This document shows positions 24,994 through 34,085 of a stretch of 64,000 nucleotides of DNA, in pieces. Each line of letters starts with the position of its first letter. The first letter of the stretch is position 1. The notes under the pieces are model-generated. The model ran no database searches. It had not been told where the DNA came from and saw only the letters and a list, made by a program, of their open reading frames with translations. Source of the stretch: Paenibacillus sp. OV219. Lineage in GTDB: Bacteria; Bacillota; Bacilli; Paenibacillales; Paenibacillaceae. The DNA lies in the NCBI RefSeq assembly GCF_900110075.1, contig NZ_FOCJ01000012.1, positions 62,001 to 126,000 of the forward strand, given 5' to 3'. Made by a program: the position numbers and the translations under genes.

Positions 24994-27078
24994 TTATTTC
25001 AATTCGAGCGAGAATCTGAACTTCATATCATCTTCAAACCACATGCGGAAGTTCGTTCCCCATACGTTGTTATGCAGGTTAAAATGCATGCCGCCCTCTA
25101 ATGGAGCAAACTGCTGATTGAACTGCAGCATCCGTTTTTCTCCAGGCGATAGAACGCACGCGTCTGATGTCAATAGATTCACGCCGCCGTCGCTACCTTC
25201 GTAATAAACGCCCGTACCCACGGCATGCAGGCTGCGATTGCCGTTCTTCACAACATGAAGCGGCGATACCCTCTCGCCTAGCTTGTCCATCTTCCACAGA
25301 TTCGGATTGTCGACATTTAGCATGAACGAAAACCAACTGGCTTCCGGCAGCCTGTTTGCCTGCTTATCGAACCAATCCAGCTCGACCTCGATGCGCTGCG
25401 TCTCCTTGAAGAAACGATAGCGAACTTGCAGCTTCTTAGGTGCACCATACATTTGCGAGGCTTCATCACTCATACTTAACTGCAAGCAAACTTCATCATA
25501 TTGCGCGTCTTCCCGTACCGCAGCTTCACGAACTCGTGGAGAAAACCGCTTGTGCTCCGGTCTCGGCTCCACAAACTCTATGCCTGGCTTGCCAAAGTCA
25601 GGCTCCGACCAGGAGCACGTTTCAGCCCAATTGACAACGTAATCTCTGAACCAATTATTATAGTGATCCATGCCGAATGTCTCATACTCGTAGACACCGA
25701 TCCGATGCTGCTCGTCGGCCCATGCTTTCCCCTTCTCATCAACGAGCTTAACGATGGAGCCGTCGCGTTCGAATTGAACGGTAAAGCAGCCTAATTGCTG
25801 CTCTTGATCGATTTCGAATTCGTGCCCACTAACCTTCGACACACTCGGAATCAGCTCAGCAAGCGCCATTCGCGCCTCGTCTTGCTTGTCTTTGGACAGC
25901 GCGGCTATCGCACTGTTGATATAATCCCGCTGCTCCTGCCAGGAGCTTTCGTATAAGCTGAAGCTTTTGCCAGCATTCGTTCCGATGTGGTGCGGGTCAC
26001 CACCATAAATGCCGAAGTACCCTGCATATCGGGCCGGGATTACATCATTCTTGACGATATTATCCTGCCTAGCTGCATGGAATTCTTGAACCGAATAATG
26101 CTTGAAATCGGTCAAATGCGTCTTCTCGTCCATGCCCCATGTATGTTCGGGAACGAGCATTAGCTGCTCGCAGAAGTCGGCATATTCTTGACAGCCAGCA
26201 TCCAATCGGCCTTCGCCGGCCCACTTGTCGCGCAGCTTCAGCAGTTCCCGATACTGGGCTATCTTTAATGGATCAGATGCCGCACCATGAATCCATGAAT
26301 CGCCGATTTCTTCGGTCACGACCGGGAATTGATCCTTCAAAGCAATAAGTTTGCTCGCGAAGGCATCCATTGTTGAGGCCGCGATGGCTGCGTTCGGGAA
26401 CTGCTCGGACAGCCGTTCGTACAGCTCGTGAATACTGCTTGCCGAAGGTGGTCCCATATTATCGTTCGTATGCGCGAAATATAGAGCTTCATCCAAGCCA
26501 TCAACAATCGTCATATTTCCGTAGCTGCCCGCATAGTTAACGATGATTTCCGAGCCATCCTTCGCTCTCCATACGAAGACATCCGGAACACTCGGCTTTG
26601 TGGAAGCATAATTGACGCCTAGATGCAGATATTGAATGTTGTTCTTCGCCAAATACGGAACCATACCGATCGTATGGCCCGGGACGTCCGTCATCTTGGC
26701 ACTAATCGTACGCTTGCCGTACTTCTCATCCAGCTTGCGAGAAATCGACAAGCCATGCTCGAGCAGCATCGGATCCATCAGCTCGGTATGCGTCGTAAAC
26801 GGTAATCCGTGCCACACGATTGTACCGGCTGCAATCGCTCTTTCCAAGCGGCTTCGCTGCGCTGGATTTGCTGCTTTCAAATATTCATGAATGAGCCAAG
26901 AGCCAGTCGTCCAGATGAACTTGGCACCACCTTGCTCCTGTCCCAATTCCTCTGCCAGATCAAGCGCCCCGGGAATAAACGAATGAAAATATTGATCAAC
27001 AACTTTGCTGGCTAAATCCGTAAATCCGATATCCAGATGCGTTTTAAAAACGACATGAACCTTGCGAATATTGTTCAT
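24994..27078 (-). CDS. GH38-like glycosidase (DUF5054-type)
   Basis: A 694-residue protein without signal peptide, so cytoplasmic. The N-terminus has the metal-binding THLDIGFTD motif (His-x-Asp) and a candidate nucleophile region KMTDVPGHTIGMVPYLA, in the same order as GH38 alpha-mannosidases; the C-terminal half is beta-rich. The sequence resembles DUF5054 proteins, which are uncharacterised GH38 relatives, so the substrate could differ from mannosides. It is the last gene of the importer operon that starts near 35.3 kb and probably hydrolyses the imported oligosaccharide. GAGAGG precedes ATG 27078. Confidence 0.72.
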   Translation of the reverse strand: MNNIRKVHVVFKTHLDIGFTDLASKVVDQYFHSFIPGALDLAEELGQEQGGAKFIWTTGSWLIHEYLKAANPAQRSRLERAIAAGTIVWHGLPFTTHTELMDPMLLEHGLSISRKLDEKYGKRTISAKMTDVPGHTIGMVPYLAKNNIQYLHLGVNYASTKPSVPDVFVWRAKDGSEIIVNYAGSYGNMTIVDGLDEALYFAHTNDNMGPPSASSIHELYERLSEQFPNAAIAASTMDAFASKLIALKDQFPVVTEEIGDSWIHGAASDPLKIAQYRELLKLRDKWAGEGRLDAGCQEYADFCEQLMLVPEHTWGMDEKTHLTDFKHYSVQEFHAARQDNIVKNDVIPARYAGYFGIYGGDPHHIGTNAGKSFSLYESSWQEQRDYINSAIAALSKDKQDEARMALAELIPSVSKVSGHEFEIDQEQQLGCFTVQFERDGSIVKLVDEKGKAWADEQHRIGVYEYETFGMDHYNNWFRDYVVNWAETCSWSEPDFGKPGIEFVEPRPEHKRFSPRVREAAVREDAQYDEVCLQLSMSDEASQMYGAPKKLQVRYRFFKETQRIEVELDWFDKQANRLPEASWFSFMLNVDNPNLWKMDKLGERVSPLHVVKNGNRSLHAVGTGVYYEGSDGGVNLLTSDACVLSPGEKRMLQFNQQFAPLEGGMHFNLHNNVWGTNFRMWFEDDMKFRFSLELK

Positions 27079-27093
27079 TTAAGCCTCTCACTC

Positions 27094-27987
27094 CTATTCT
27101 TTTACGGCACCAAGCACAATGCCGTGAACAAAATATTTTTGCAAGAACGGATAGATTGCCAGCAGCGGAACCATCGCAACGATCAGCTTAGCTGAATTGA
27201 GTGTCTTATCCGAAGCTTTCGACAGCTCAATTAGTTGTTCTGTCGTCAACGTCTTCATCAGCTCCGGATCAATGCGCACAACAAGCTGTTGAATATAGGT
27301 CTGCAGCGGATACATACTCGGCTTATTCATATAGATGAGTCCGTCAAAGAAGGAGTTCCAATGGCCGACGATGCTGAACAATGTGACCGTCGCCAGGGCC
27401 GGCATCGAAACCGGTATAAATATTTTCAATAACGTATACCATGGGCCGGCGCCGTCAACGATTGCTGCTTCTTCGAGCTCCTTCGGCAAGTTTCTGAAGA
27501 AGTTCATAATGAGAATGACGTTAAAGATAGGCACAGCACCTGGCAATACGAGCGCCCACAGCGTGTTCTGCAGGTGCAGATTCGTCACTGTCATATAGAG
27601 CGGAATGAGCCCTCCGGAGAAGAGCATGCAGAACACCAGGTACCAGATATAAATCGTTCTGCCAGGAAACTTCTTGTTGTCTCTTGCTAATGGATAAGCC
27701 ATGATGACGGTTAATACGAAGTTGATCGCGCCGCCAAGCAGAACCCTTTTCACGGAAATAAAGAAGGCTGCAAAAAATTTATGATCCTGCAAAATAATTT
27801 TGTACGATGTCAAGTTGAATCCAACTGGCCACGCGAATACTCTCCCCGCATTTACCGCAGACTTGTCGCTGAAGGAAATAGCAATCGTGTACCATAGTGG
27901 AAACAACGAAATGAGTGCGATTAGCGTTAATGCGAAATAGATGAAACCATCAGCGCTCCGACTGCCCCATGATTTTGAAAGAACCAT
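27094..27987 (-). CDS. Sugar ABC transporter permease, LplC/YtcP type
   Basis: A 297-residue membrane permease with about six helices, an EAA loop (EEAAIVDGAGPWYTLLKIFI) and the C-terminal FLQKYFVHGIVLGAVKE signature that marks the LplC/YtcP subgroup. AAAAGGGG precedes ATG 27987. It follows the LplB-type subunit by 16 bp. There is no ATPase gene in the operon. Confidence 0.93.
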   Translation of the reverse strand: MVLSKSWGSRSADGFIYFALTLIALISLFPLWYTIAISFSDKSAVNAGRVFAWPVGFNLTSYKIILQDHKFFAAFFISVKRVLLGGAINFVLTVIMAYPLARDNKKFPGRTIYIWYLVFCMLFSGGLIPLYMTVTNLHLQNTLWALVLPGAVPIFNVILIMNFFRNLPKELEEAAIVDGAGPWYTLLKIFIPVSMPALATVTLFSIVGHWNSFFDGLIYMNKPSMYPLQTYIQQLVVRIDPELMKTLTTEQLIELSKASDKTLNSAKLIVAMVPLLAIYPFLQKYFVHGIVLGAVKE

Positions 27988-28003
27988 GCCTAAACCCCTT
28001 TTC

Positions 28004-28894
28004 TTAGAAGATGCGATAGTTGGCGAATTTATCGGCCAGTTTGTTAGAGATCGAGATTAATATAATAGCGATCACCGACTTCAAAAGGCCGACAGAGGTG
28101 GCCAGTCCGTATTGCTGATCGACAAGTCCCATGCGATATACGTACGTATCAATTATATCGCCAGACGAATATACAAGCGGATTGTACAGGTTGAACACTT
28201 GGTCGAAGCCTGCATTCAAGATGTTGCCAAGGCTCAGCGTCGACAGCAGTACAATCGTTGGCAATATGCCTGGAATCGTCACATGCAATAATCTGCCCAT
28301 TCTCGTCGCGCCATCGATCTCGGCAGCTTCATAGAGTGACGGGTTAATGCCAGCAAGCGCTGCCATATAGACGATCGCACTAAAGCCAAACTCCTTCAGC
28401 ACATCGCTCCATACGATAATTTGACGGAAATAGTGATTATTAGCCAAAAACATAACAGGCTCTTTGTGAAACAAGTGGGTTATCTGGTTAACAATTCCGT
28501 CTATAGATAACATCGCAATCAGTATCCCCGATAGAATAACCCAGGACATAAAGTGCGGCAAATATACGATAGTTTGTACGATACGCTTATAGGCACGCGT
28601 ACGAATTTCATTCAATAGCAAGGCAAACGTAACTGGAATAATCATACCGAGGACAATCTTCATTGATGCGATCGTAATGGTGTTGATGAATACCTGTCTG
28701 CTATCCGGAAGCTGAAGCATAAATTTGAAGTTATCAAGGCCGCTCCATGTCTGCTTTAAGATCGGAATTCCCGGAATAAAATCCTGAAACGCAATAACGG
28801 TTCCGAATAACGGAACTGTACTGAAAATGATGAGCAGCAAAATACCCGGAAGCAGCATTAAGTGATAGTTTAGAAGCCATTTCTTCGAAGTCAT
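28004..28894 (-). CDS. Sugar ABC transporter permease, LplB type
   Basis: A 296-residue permease. The frame is open to 28948, but that would overlap the intergenic hairpin; ATG 28894 has AGGTGG seven bases upstream and begins MTSKKWLLNYHLMLLPGILL, as in LplB homologues. The EAA motif is EAAEIDGATRMGRLLHVTIP, and the C-terminus ends SNKLADKFANYRIF. It forms the channel with the LplC-type subunit downstream. Confidence 0.93.
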   Translation of the reverse strand: MTSKKWLLNYHLMLLPGILLLIIFSTVPLFGTVIAFQDFIPGIPILKQTWSGLDNFKFMLQLPDSRQVFINTITIASMKIVLGMIIPVTFALLLNEIRTRAYKRIVQTIVYLPHFMSWVILSGILIAMLSIDGIVNQITHLFHKEPVMFLANNHYFRQIIVWSDVLKEFGFSAIVYMAALAGINPSLYEAAEIDGATRMGRLLHVTIPGILPTIVLLSTLSLGNILNAGFDQVFNLYNPLVYSSGDIIDTYVYRMGLVDQQYGLATSVGLLKSVIAIILISISNKLADKFANYRIF

Positions 28895-28926
28895 CGGTGT
28901 TCCACCTATCCTATGGAATGATAGAA

Positions 28927-28959
28927 GGAAAGCGCCAGCATTCAGCACTGGCGCTTTCC
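28927..28959 (-). terminator. Intergenic hairpin, binding protein to permease
   Basis: A perfect 12-bp stem (GGAAAGCGCCAG 28927-28938 with 28948-28959) directly after the binding-protein stop. Some T follow on the minus strand, so partial termination is likely. Confidence 0.6.
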
Positions 28960-28986
28960 CATTGTACTATTTTGTTTACTATTTGA

Positions 28987-30702
28987 TTAATTGCTGTTGA
29001 TTTCGTCTGTAACTTCTTTAGTAATTTGTTTACCGCCCAGCGTATTCCATTGATCTACAAACTTATCGAAGCTGTCAAGCGGCTGCTCGCCCATAATAAT
29101 CTTGAGGAAGGTTTCGTTCTCAAGCTTTTGCAGAATCGACCATTTTGTTTGCATCGACTTGGTTTTACCAAAGAAAAGATTGTGTGACAGGACGACTCTG
29201 CTGTCATTCATCAATGCTGCGCCTTCAAAACGAGCTGAAGCATTAGCCCAAATGGCAACATCCTTCTTCGGATTAGCTTGATTTGTAAAGTAATCCTTAT
29301 ACCAGCCCTTAAGCTCGGAGTCGAGTTTCGAATCGTCTTTCGCATCTACAGCTTCTTGAGCTTGTACATGCGTATCATAAACGGTTGTTTCAGGACCAAC
29401 TTGAAGTGTATAAGGCCACAGCTCCCAGTGCTGCTGAACTTCTGGATGACCAGCGTACAGCTGAGCTGCTTCCGGATCAATCTTACGAATACCTTGATAC
29501 TCCTCATTCAACACGCGAACAACTGCATCCGGATGCTCGTAGCCTTTTTTCACGACTAGGAAACCACTCGTTGGATCTTGGTCGCCAGTGTAGAATTTGC
29601 CTTCGCCATCAAGCGGCGCGATATATGGCTTCCACTCTGCCTTCGGATCATTCTTAACCGAATCTTCCAGCGGCCAATATGGAATCCACCAAGGACCAAA
29701 TGCGATACCGACCTGATTGTTTGCTACAACTTCAGCCGAATCCTTACGGATCGCGAATTGCTTATCGATGATGCCTTGATCATACATTTCGTGCAATTTA
29801 CCAAGCGCTGCTTTCATTTCTGGCAATGTCGAGCTGTACACAACGTTGCCATCGGCATCCTTTACCCATTGATCAAACGTTGCATGGTAAGCGCCCATGA
29901 TCGGGTCAAAGCCTGCGTAATTGTTCCAGCCTGCAAGAGAAGGAACACCGGAAAAACCAAGCGTATCATGTTTGCCCTTGCCGTCTGCATCCTTATCAAT
30001 GAATGTTTTCGCTACGTTAATCAGCTCATCCACTGTCGTCGGCGCTTTCAAGCCGTATTTATCAAGCCAGTCCTGGCGAATCCACATAATATTGTATTGC
30101 TGACCGATATTCGTGTTTGGAAGACCCATCAATTTGCCGTCGAACGTTGCTCTGCCAAGCACGCGATCACCATAGGAATCGTAGTAGCCTTTAATGAGAT
30201 CGCTGGCATTGTCTTTGTAAGCTTGCGTCAAATCTTCGATGAGATCCGCTTGTACGAGCTGCTTGAGCTGCTGCTCATTAACGATGAAGGCATCCGGAAG
30301 ATCACGGCTTGCGATCGAAATACCCATCTTCTGATCATATGCATCTGCTGTTTCTACCTGCCATGCATTCTTAACCTGGACATTCAGCTTTTTCTCGATC
30401 CAACGATAAAATTCATTGTTATCAACCGAATCACCACTCGGGAAAGTGATACTTTTGGTATTAATCGATTTAGCGATATTCAGCACAACGGGCTGATCGA
30501 ATTTGCCGAATGGATCAGACTTCGCTGCATCTGACGACGTGTTCGTCGCTGCTTGATTCGTCGAATTATCCGAAGTCTTGTTGCTAGCATTGGTTGCTGT
30601 GTTGCTTGTACTGTCGTTTGTGTTGCTTGAACCGTTGTCACCGCAAGCGCTTACAAGTAACGTTAGCGATATCAAGCTCATAGCTGCCAATTTTTTCTTC
30701 AT
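28987..30702 (-). CDS. Extracellular solute-binding lipoprotein, LplA type
   Basis: A 571-residue lipoprotein with lipobox LVSACG (Cys about 20), a Ser/Asn/Thr-rich linker to about residue 65 and the large binding domain of LplA-type proteins, which at 500-560 residues are longer than ordinary sugar-binding proteins. The start MKKKLAAMSLISLTLL has GGGGGAT upstream. It feeds the two permeases downstream. The 167-bp leader holds an eight-G tract and a short open frame (see 30738-30806). It is probably induced by the kinase-regulator pair upstream. Confidence 0.93.
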   Translation of the reverse strand: MKKKLAAMSLISLTLLVSACGDNGSSNTNDSTSNTATNASNKTSDNSTNQAATNTSSDAAKSDPFGKFDQPVVLNIAKSINTKSITFPSGDSVDNNEFYRWIEKKLNVQVKNAWQVETADAYDQKMGISIASRDLPDAFIVNEQQLKQLVQADLIEDLTQAYKDNASDLIKGYYDSYGDRVLGRATFDGKLMGLPNTNIGQQYNIMWIRQDWLDKYGLKAPTTVDELINVAKTFIDKDADGKGKHDTLGFSGVPSLAGWNNYAGFDPIMGAYHATFDQWVKDADGNVVYSSTLPEMKAALGKLHEMYDQGIIDKQFAIRKDSAEVVANNQVGIAFGPWWIPYWPLEDSVKNDPKAEWKPYIAPLDGEGKFYTGDQDPTSGFLVVKKGYEHPDAVVRVLNEEYQGIRKIDPEAAQLYAGHPEVQQHWELWPYTLQVGPETTVYDTHVQAQEAVDAKDDSKLDSELKGWYKDYFTNQANPKKDVAIWANASARFEGAALMNDSRVVLSHNLFFGKTKSMQTKWSILQKLENETFLKIIMGEQPLDSFDKFVDQWNTLGGKQITKEVTDEINSN

Positions 30703-30737
30703 CTGTCATCCCCCATAGAATCTAGTTTGAATATGCA

Positions 30738-30806
30738 TTAATCATAACTGCAATAAGTCCGATTCAGGGAGAGAAGCTTGATGTTCCTCGTTAGAATATG
30801 GTTCAT
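30738..30806 (-). CDS. Possible 22-residue leader peptide
   Basis: ATG 30806 follows a very G-rich ribosome binding site (GGAGGGGGGGGAGG, 30807-30820), and the frame encodes 22 residues (MNHILTRNIK..) ending at TAA 30738-30740, 35 bp before the binding-protein start. The strong ribosome site is the only support; it could be chance. Confidence 0.25.
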   Translation of the reverse strand: MNHILTRNIKLLSLNRTYCSYD

Positions 30807-30869
30807 CCTCCCCCCCCTCCAGAGAAAGATAATTTCATTTTCTACCCTGCCCGAACCATTTTCACACCT

Positions 30870-32639
30870 TTAGTTCTGAGAACCAACAATTGCAAGCGGA
30901 ATCATCAGCTTTACCGTCGTGCCTTGTCCCAGCTGACTATCAATCGAGAACGAACAGTTATCGCCGTATAACGCACCAATGACTCGCTTGACGTAATCAA
31001 GTCCAATACCTAACCCTGATTTTTGCAGCGGGTTTTTCTCTTCAAGCATCACTTTCGCGATTTCCTCAGCTGACATGCCATTGCCGTTATCCTGAACCTC
31101 AATCACAAGCTTCGACTCGGGCATTTTTGTATAAATGCGAAGCGTAATTTTGCCATCTACTTCACTGAGGCCATGATAAAGCGCATTCTCAACAATCGGC
31201 TGCAGTATAAATCGCGGAACATCCGTACCCAGCAGCTGCTCCTCTACATTCGCCTCGATCTGGAACTCGCAATCATACCTGACGCGCTGCAGCGCTACGT
31301 AATCCTGCATGGACGCCAGTTCATCTCGCAGCGCAATGATTTCGCCCTTCTTGCCCAAGTTATAATGAAGAATACGGGTGAATACGGAAACAAACTGGTC
31401 GATCTCTGTTTGACCCTTCATTCTGGCAAGCCATTGAATCGTGTTGAGTGTATTATGAATAAAGTGCGGATTGATCTGATAAAGCAGCTTCTCGACTTCG
31501 ATCTGTCTCTTGTTGTGCTCTCTTTGCTCGATTTCAACGATCAGCTCCTGAATTCGTTCTCTCATCTGGTAGTACTTCTGCATGAGCGAATCGAACTCAA
31601 CGATATTGGTGTACGATTCGGGGGAATCGAACTTGCTGTTTGACAGCAACTGTATCTCGCTGCCGACCTTTCGAAGCGGCCGATAGACCGTTCTCCACAG
31701 CACAAAAGCAAATAGAAGACTGATGAACAAGCTGCCTGAAACGATCAAAATATATTTGAGAAACCACTTGCTGAATTCATTCTCGAAATCCTTCTTGGCG
31801 ATGACGACCATTAATGTCCAGCCCTGCTCATTATGCTGGCCGAACAAATAGTAGTCTCCTTGCTTCTCCTTAAAAGTATCTGCTGCGGACGATTTGGGGA
31901 ATTCAGTATAGTTGCCAAGCTGAAATTTCTTCGGGAGATCACTGTAAACAATGCCCCCTTGCTCGTTAATCAACACGTTATAGGCATTCATGCCGTACTG
32001 CTGCTTGTCCATAATTTGACCGAACAGTTTATCGTTCGTCTCCACGTACAAATACACGGGATCCGCTCCGGATAAATACAAGGGCCTTACCAATGAGAAG
32101 ACTGGCTTCTTCATGCCATACCGATATAACGAATCATGCGGCCCGTAAAACTGAACGCCATTCCTCTCCGTCAGCTTCGGCAGCTCATTAAAGTTGAATT
32201 GGGGTTCTATCGCCAAGTTTTCAAACCTCACCTCTCGCGTCTTCGGCAAATAATAGAACATCACGCCAAGGTTAGGGTTCGTGAAATTGACCAAATTCAA
32301 ATTTTGCTGAATGCTTTGCCCCAGCTCCAGCTTTTGATAGATGCTGTCCGTTGTCAAATAATCGTTCATTCGCTGTCCGACGCTGCCTTCATTCGTTAGC
32401 TGCAAGGAAGCATAATCTATATTGTTCAAGGTGCTGTTTAGGTTAAAGCTGCCCTGGTTCAACGAGTTGAATATACCGCTTTCAATTTTTTTACTCGTAA
32501 TTTCTTCGATCGATAAATAAGACACCCATCCTAGCAGTGTCAGTGGAATTAATGCGCTAAGCAGTAGAATAAAGATTAAGCGAGTCTTCAATGACTTTGC
32601 TTTTCTTTTGCGAAATAGGATTACATTCACGGCGTCCAC
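30870..32639 (-). CDS. Sensor histidine kinase, YesM-like
   Basis: A 589-residue membrane kinase: first membrane segment about 20-41, extracellular sensor to about 288, second segment about 290-312, His-kinase motif YQINPHFIHNTLNT, HATPase motifs (FILQPIVENALYHGL, QDNGNGM, GLGIGLDYVKRV). It starts at GTG 32639 and overlaps the response regulator gene by 13 bp; GTG 32630 is an alternative. Its sensor domain and length match the kinase at 884-2653, so the two systems arose by duplication. It probably senses the sugar imported by the transporter encoded downstream. Confidence 0.91.
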   Translation of the reverse strand: MDAVNVILFRKRKAKSLKTRLIFILLLSALIPLTLLGWVSYLSIEEITSKKIESGIFNSLNQGSFNLNSTLNNIDYASLQLTNEGSVGQRMNDYLTTDSIYQKLELGQSIQQNLNLVNFTNPNLGVMFYYLPKTREVRFENLAIEPQFNFNELPKLTERNGVQFYGPHDSLYRYGMKKPVFSLVRPLYLSGADPVYLYVETNDKLFGQIMDKQQYGMNAYNVLINEQGGIVYSDLPKKFQLGNYTEFPKSSAADTFKEKQGDYYLFGQHNEQGWTLMVVIAKKDFENEFSKWFLKYILIVSGSLFISLLFAFVLWRTVYRPLRKVGSEIQLLSNSKFDSPESYTNIVEFDSLMQKYYQMRERIQELIVEIEQREHNKRQIEVEKLLYQINPHFIHNTLNTIQWLARMKGQTEIDQFVSVFTRILHYNLGKKGEIIALRDELASMQDYVALQRVRYDCEFQIEANVEEQLLGTDVPRFILQPIVENALYHGLSEVDGKITLRIYTKMPESKLVIEVQDNGNGMSAEEIAKVMLEEKNPLQKSGLGIGLDYVKRVIGALYGDNCSFSIDSQLGQGTTVKLMIPLAIVGSQN

Positions 32640-34036
32640 CCGCTTCTTCGGCCATGTTGCTTGCGATACTCCTGCGGGTTTTTGCCGAACTGCTTGAAGA
32701 ACATTCTGCTGAAATATTTCTCGTCCTGAAAACCTGTTTTCTGGGCGATCATATAGATCGGCAGCTGAGAGGTCTCGACCAGCGCAAGTGCCTTCTTGAG
32801 TCGCATGTTCTTCGTATACTCGCTGTAGGATTGGCCTATGATATCTTTGAAGCAGCGGCTGAAATAGCTTCCGCTCATATGAAACTTTGCAGCGACTTCG
32901 TCCCGATTAAAATCATAATTGTCGCTCTCGTGAAGAAGCTGAACGGATTTCATCATCATAAGAATAATCTCCGTCGAATATGGCACCGTCCCCGTTTGCT
33001 TGTGCACAGCCTCTCGAAAATGCGCCAGCCATGCCGCAAGTTGATGCCAAAAGTAACAGGTGTGCATGTTATGAAGAAGCTCGTCATATCCAGCTCCGCT
33101 TAACCAGGAAAGCCAATGGACCAATTGTTCTTCATTCAGCTGCTTCGTTGCATGGTAATCAGGCTTTAAATGTTCGATCGCTCTTAGGAACTCACGAAAT
33201 GAAGCGTCATCATAAATCCAGCCCATACCACTCCAGCGAGCCAACAGCTGCGTCCATTCCCCTGTTTCGAGATACGAATCGGCTGATGCTGCGTTATTTA
33301 ACGAAATAATGCCCATCTTCTGCCCGGACTTAAAGCTATAATAAATCTGCTTCAGTGCGGCTGTATCAACGACTCTAATGACTGCATTAACCGATCGTTC
33401 ACGGCTGCCTTCAATATCCACCCAGATCCAATGATCACGCCCAGTGACAAATTGCTGAATCACGCGATCCAGCTCATGATTATCCTTACAGAACAGCCAC
33501 ATTCCATTGCCTGCATCATATACATGCTCTGATCTCGTGAGCTGTTCGGGAAAAGGACTAGACTCATTCGTATATGCAGCTGCAACATCGATAAGCAAGG
33601 AATAATAATACTGCTGCCGAGCTATTACTTTCTCGCTTCCATGAGAGCTCGTATCCTCACTCTGAAACCGCTCTACGATCCGACCCAATATATCATCGAT
33701 CTTCTCCGTATCGAGCTGCGTCTTGACGATGTAATCAAGCGCTCCTAAGCGCAGCGCCTCTTGAATATAATCAAAGTCTTGATGACAAGTCAGAACGACC
33801 ATCCTCGTGGATGGAAATGTCCGCTTGACTTCCTTCATCAGTTCTATCCCGTTCATCACTGGCATCGTCAAATCAAGAAAAAGCAGGTCGACCTCATGCT
33901 GCTGCATGAATTCGAGGGCGAGCTTCCCATTTGCAGCCTCGCCTGCGACTTGAATCTGAAACTGCTCCCACGGAACGATGGATATAAAGCCCTTCCTGGC
34001 AAGTTTTTCGTCGTCTACGATGAATGCTCTGATCAC
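32627..34036 (-). CDS. Response regulator, CheY-AraC type (YesN-like)
   Basis: A 469-residue regulator with receiver domain (FIVDDE, phosphoacceptor Asp 55 in LFLDLTMPVMNG, Lys 105 in DYIVKTQLD) and C-terminal double helix-turn-helix (RDEVAAKFHMSGSYFSRCFK and IYMIAQKTGFQDEKYFSRMF). The start is GTG 34036, supported by AGGAGG eight bases upstream. The regulator gene precedes the kinase here, while in the 14-18 kb system the kinase comes first. It probably activates the binding-protein and permease genes. Confidence 0.92.
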   Translation of the reverse strand: MIRAFIVDDEKLARKGFISIVPWEQFQIQVAGEAANGKLALEFMQQHEVDLLFLDLTMPVMNGIELMKEVKRTFPSTRMVVLTCHQDFDYIQEALRLGALDYIVKTQLDTEKIDDILGRIVERFQSEDTSSHGSEKVIARQQYYYSLLIDVAAAYTNESSPFPEQLTRSEHVYDAGNGMWLFCKDNHELDRVIQQFVTGRDHWIWVDIEGSRERSVNAVIRVVDTAALKQIYYSFKSGQKMGIISLNNAASADSYLETGEWTQLLARWSGMGWIYDDASFREFLRAIEHLKPDYHATKQLNEEQLVHWLSWLSGAGYDELLHNMHTCYFWHQLAAWLAHFREAVHKQTGTVPYSTEIILMMMKSVQLLHESDNYDFNRDEVAAKFHMSGSYFSRCFKDIIGQSYSEYTKNMRLKKALALVETSQLPIYMIAQKTGFQDEKYFSRMFFKQFGKNPQEYRKQHGRRSGWTP

Positions 34037-34085
34037 AACAAAAACCTCCTATTTAACGGCTCAAGCAAAAGCAAGCGGCACTCCT

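Noticed and set aside
29578-30534. 318-codon open frame on the plus strand
   Set aside because: Antisense to the solute-binding protein gene; composition follows the opposite strand.
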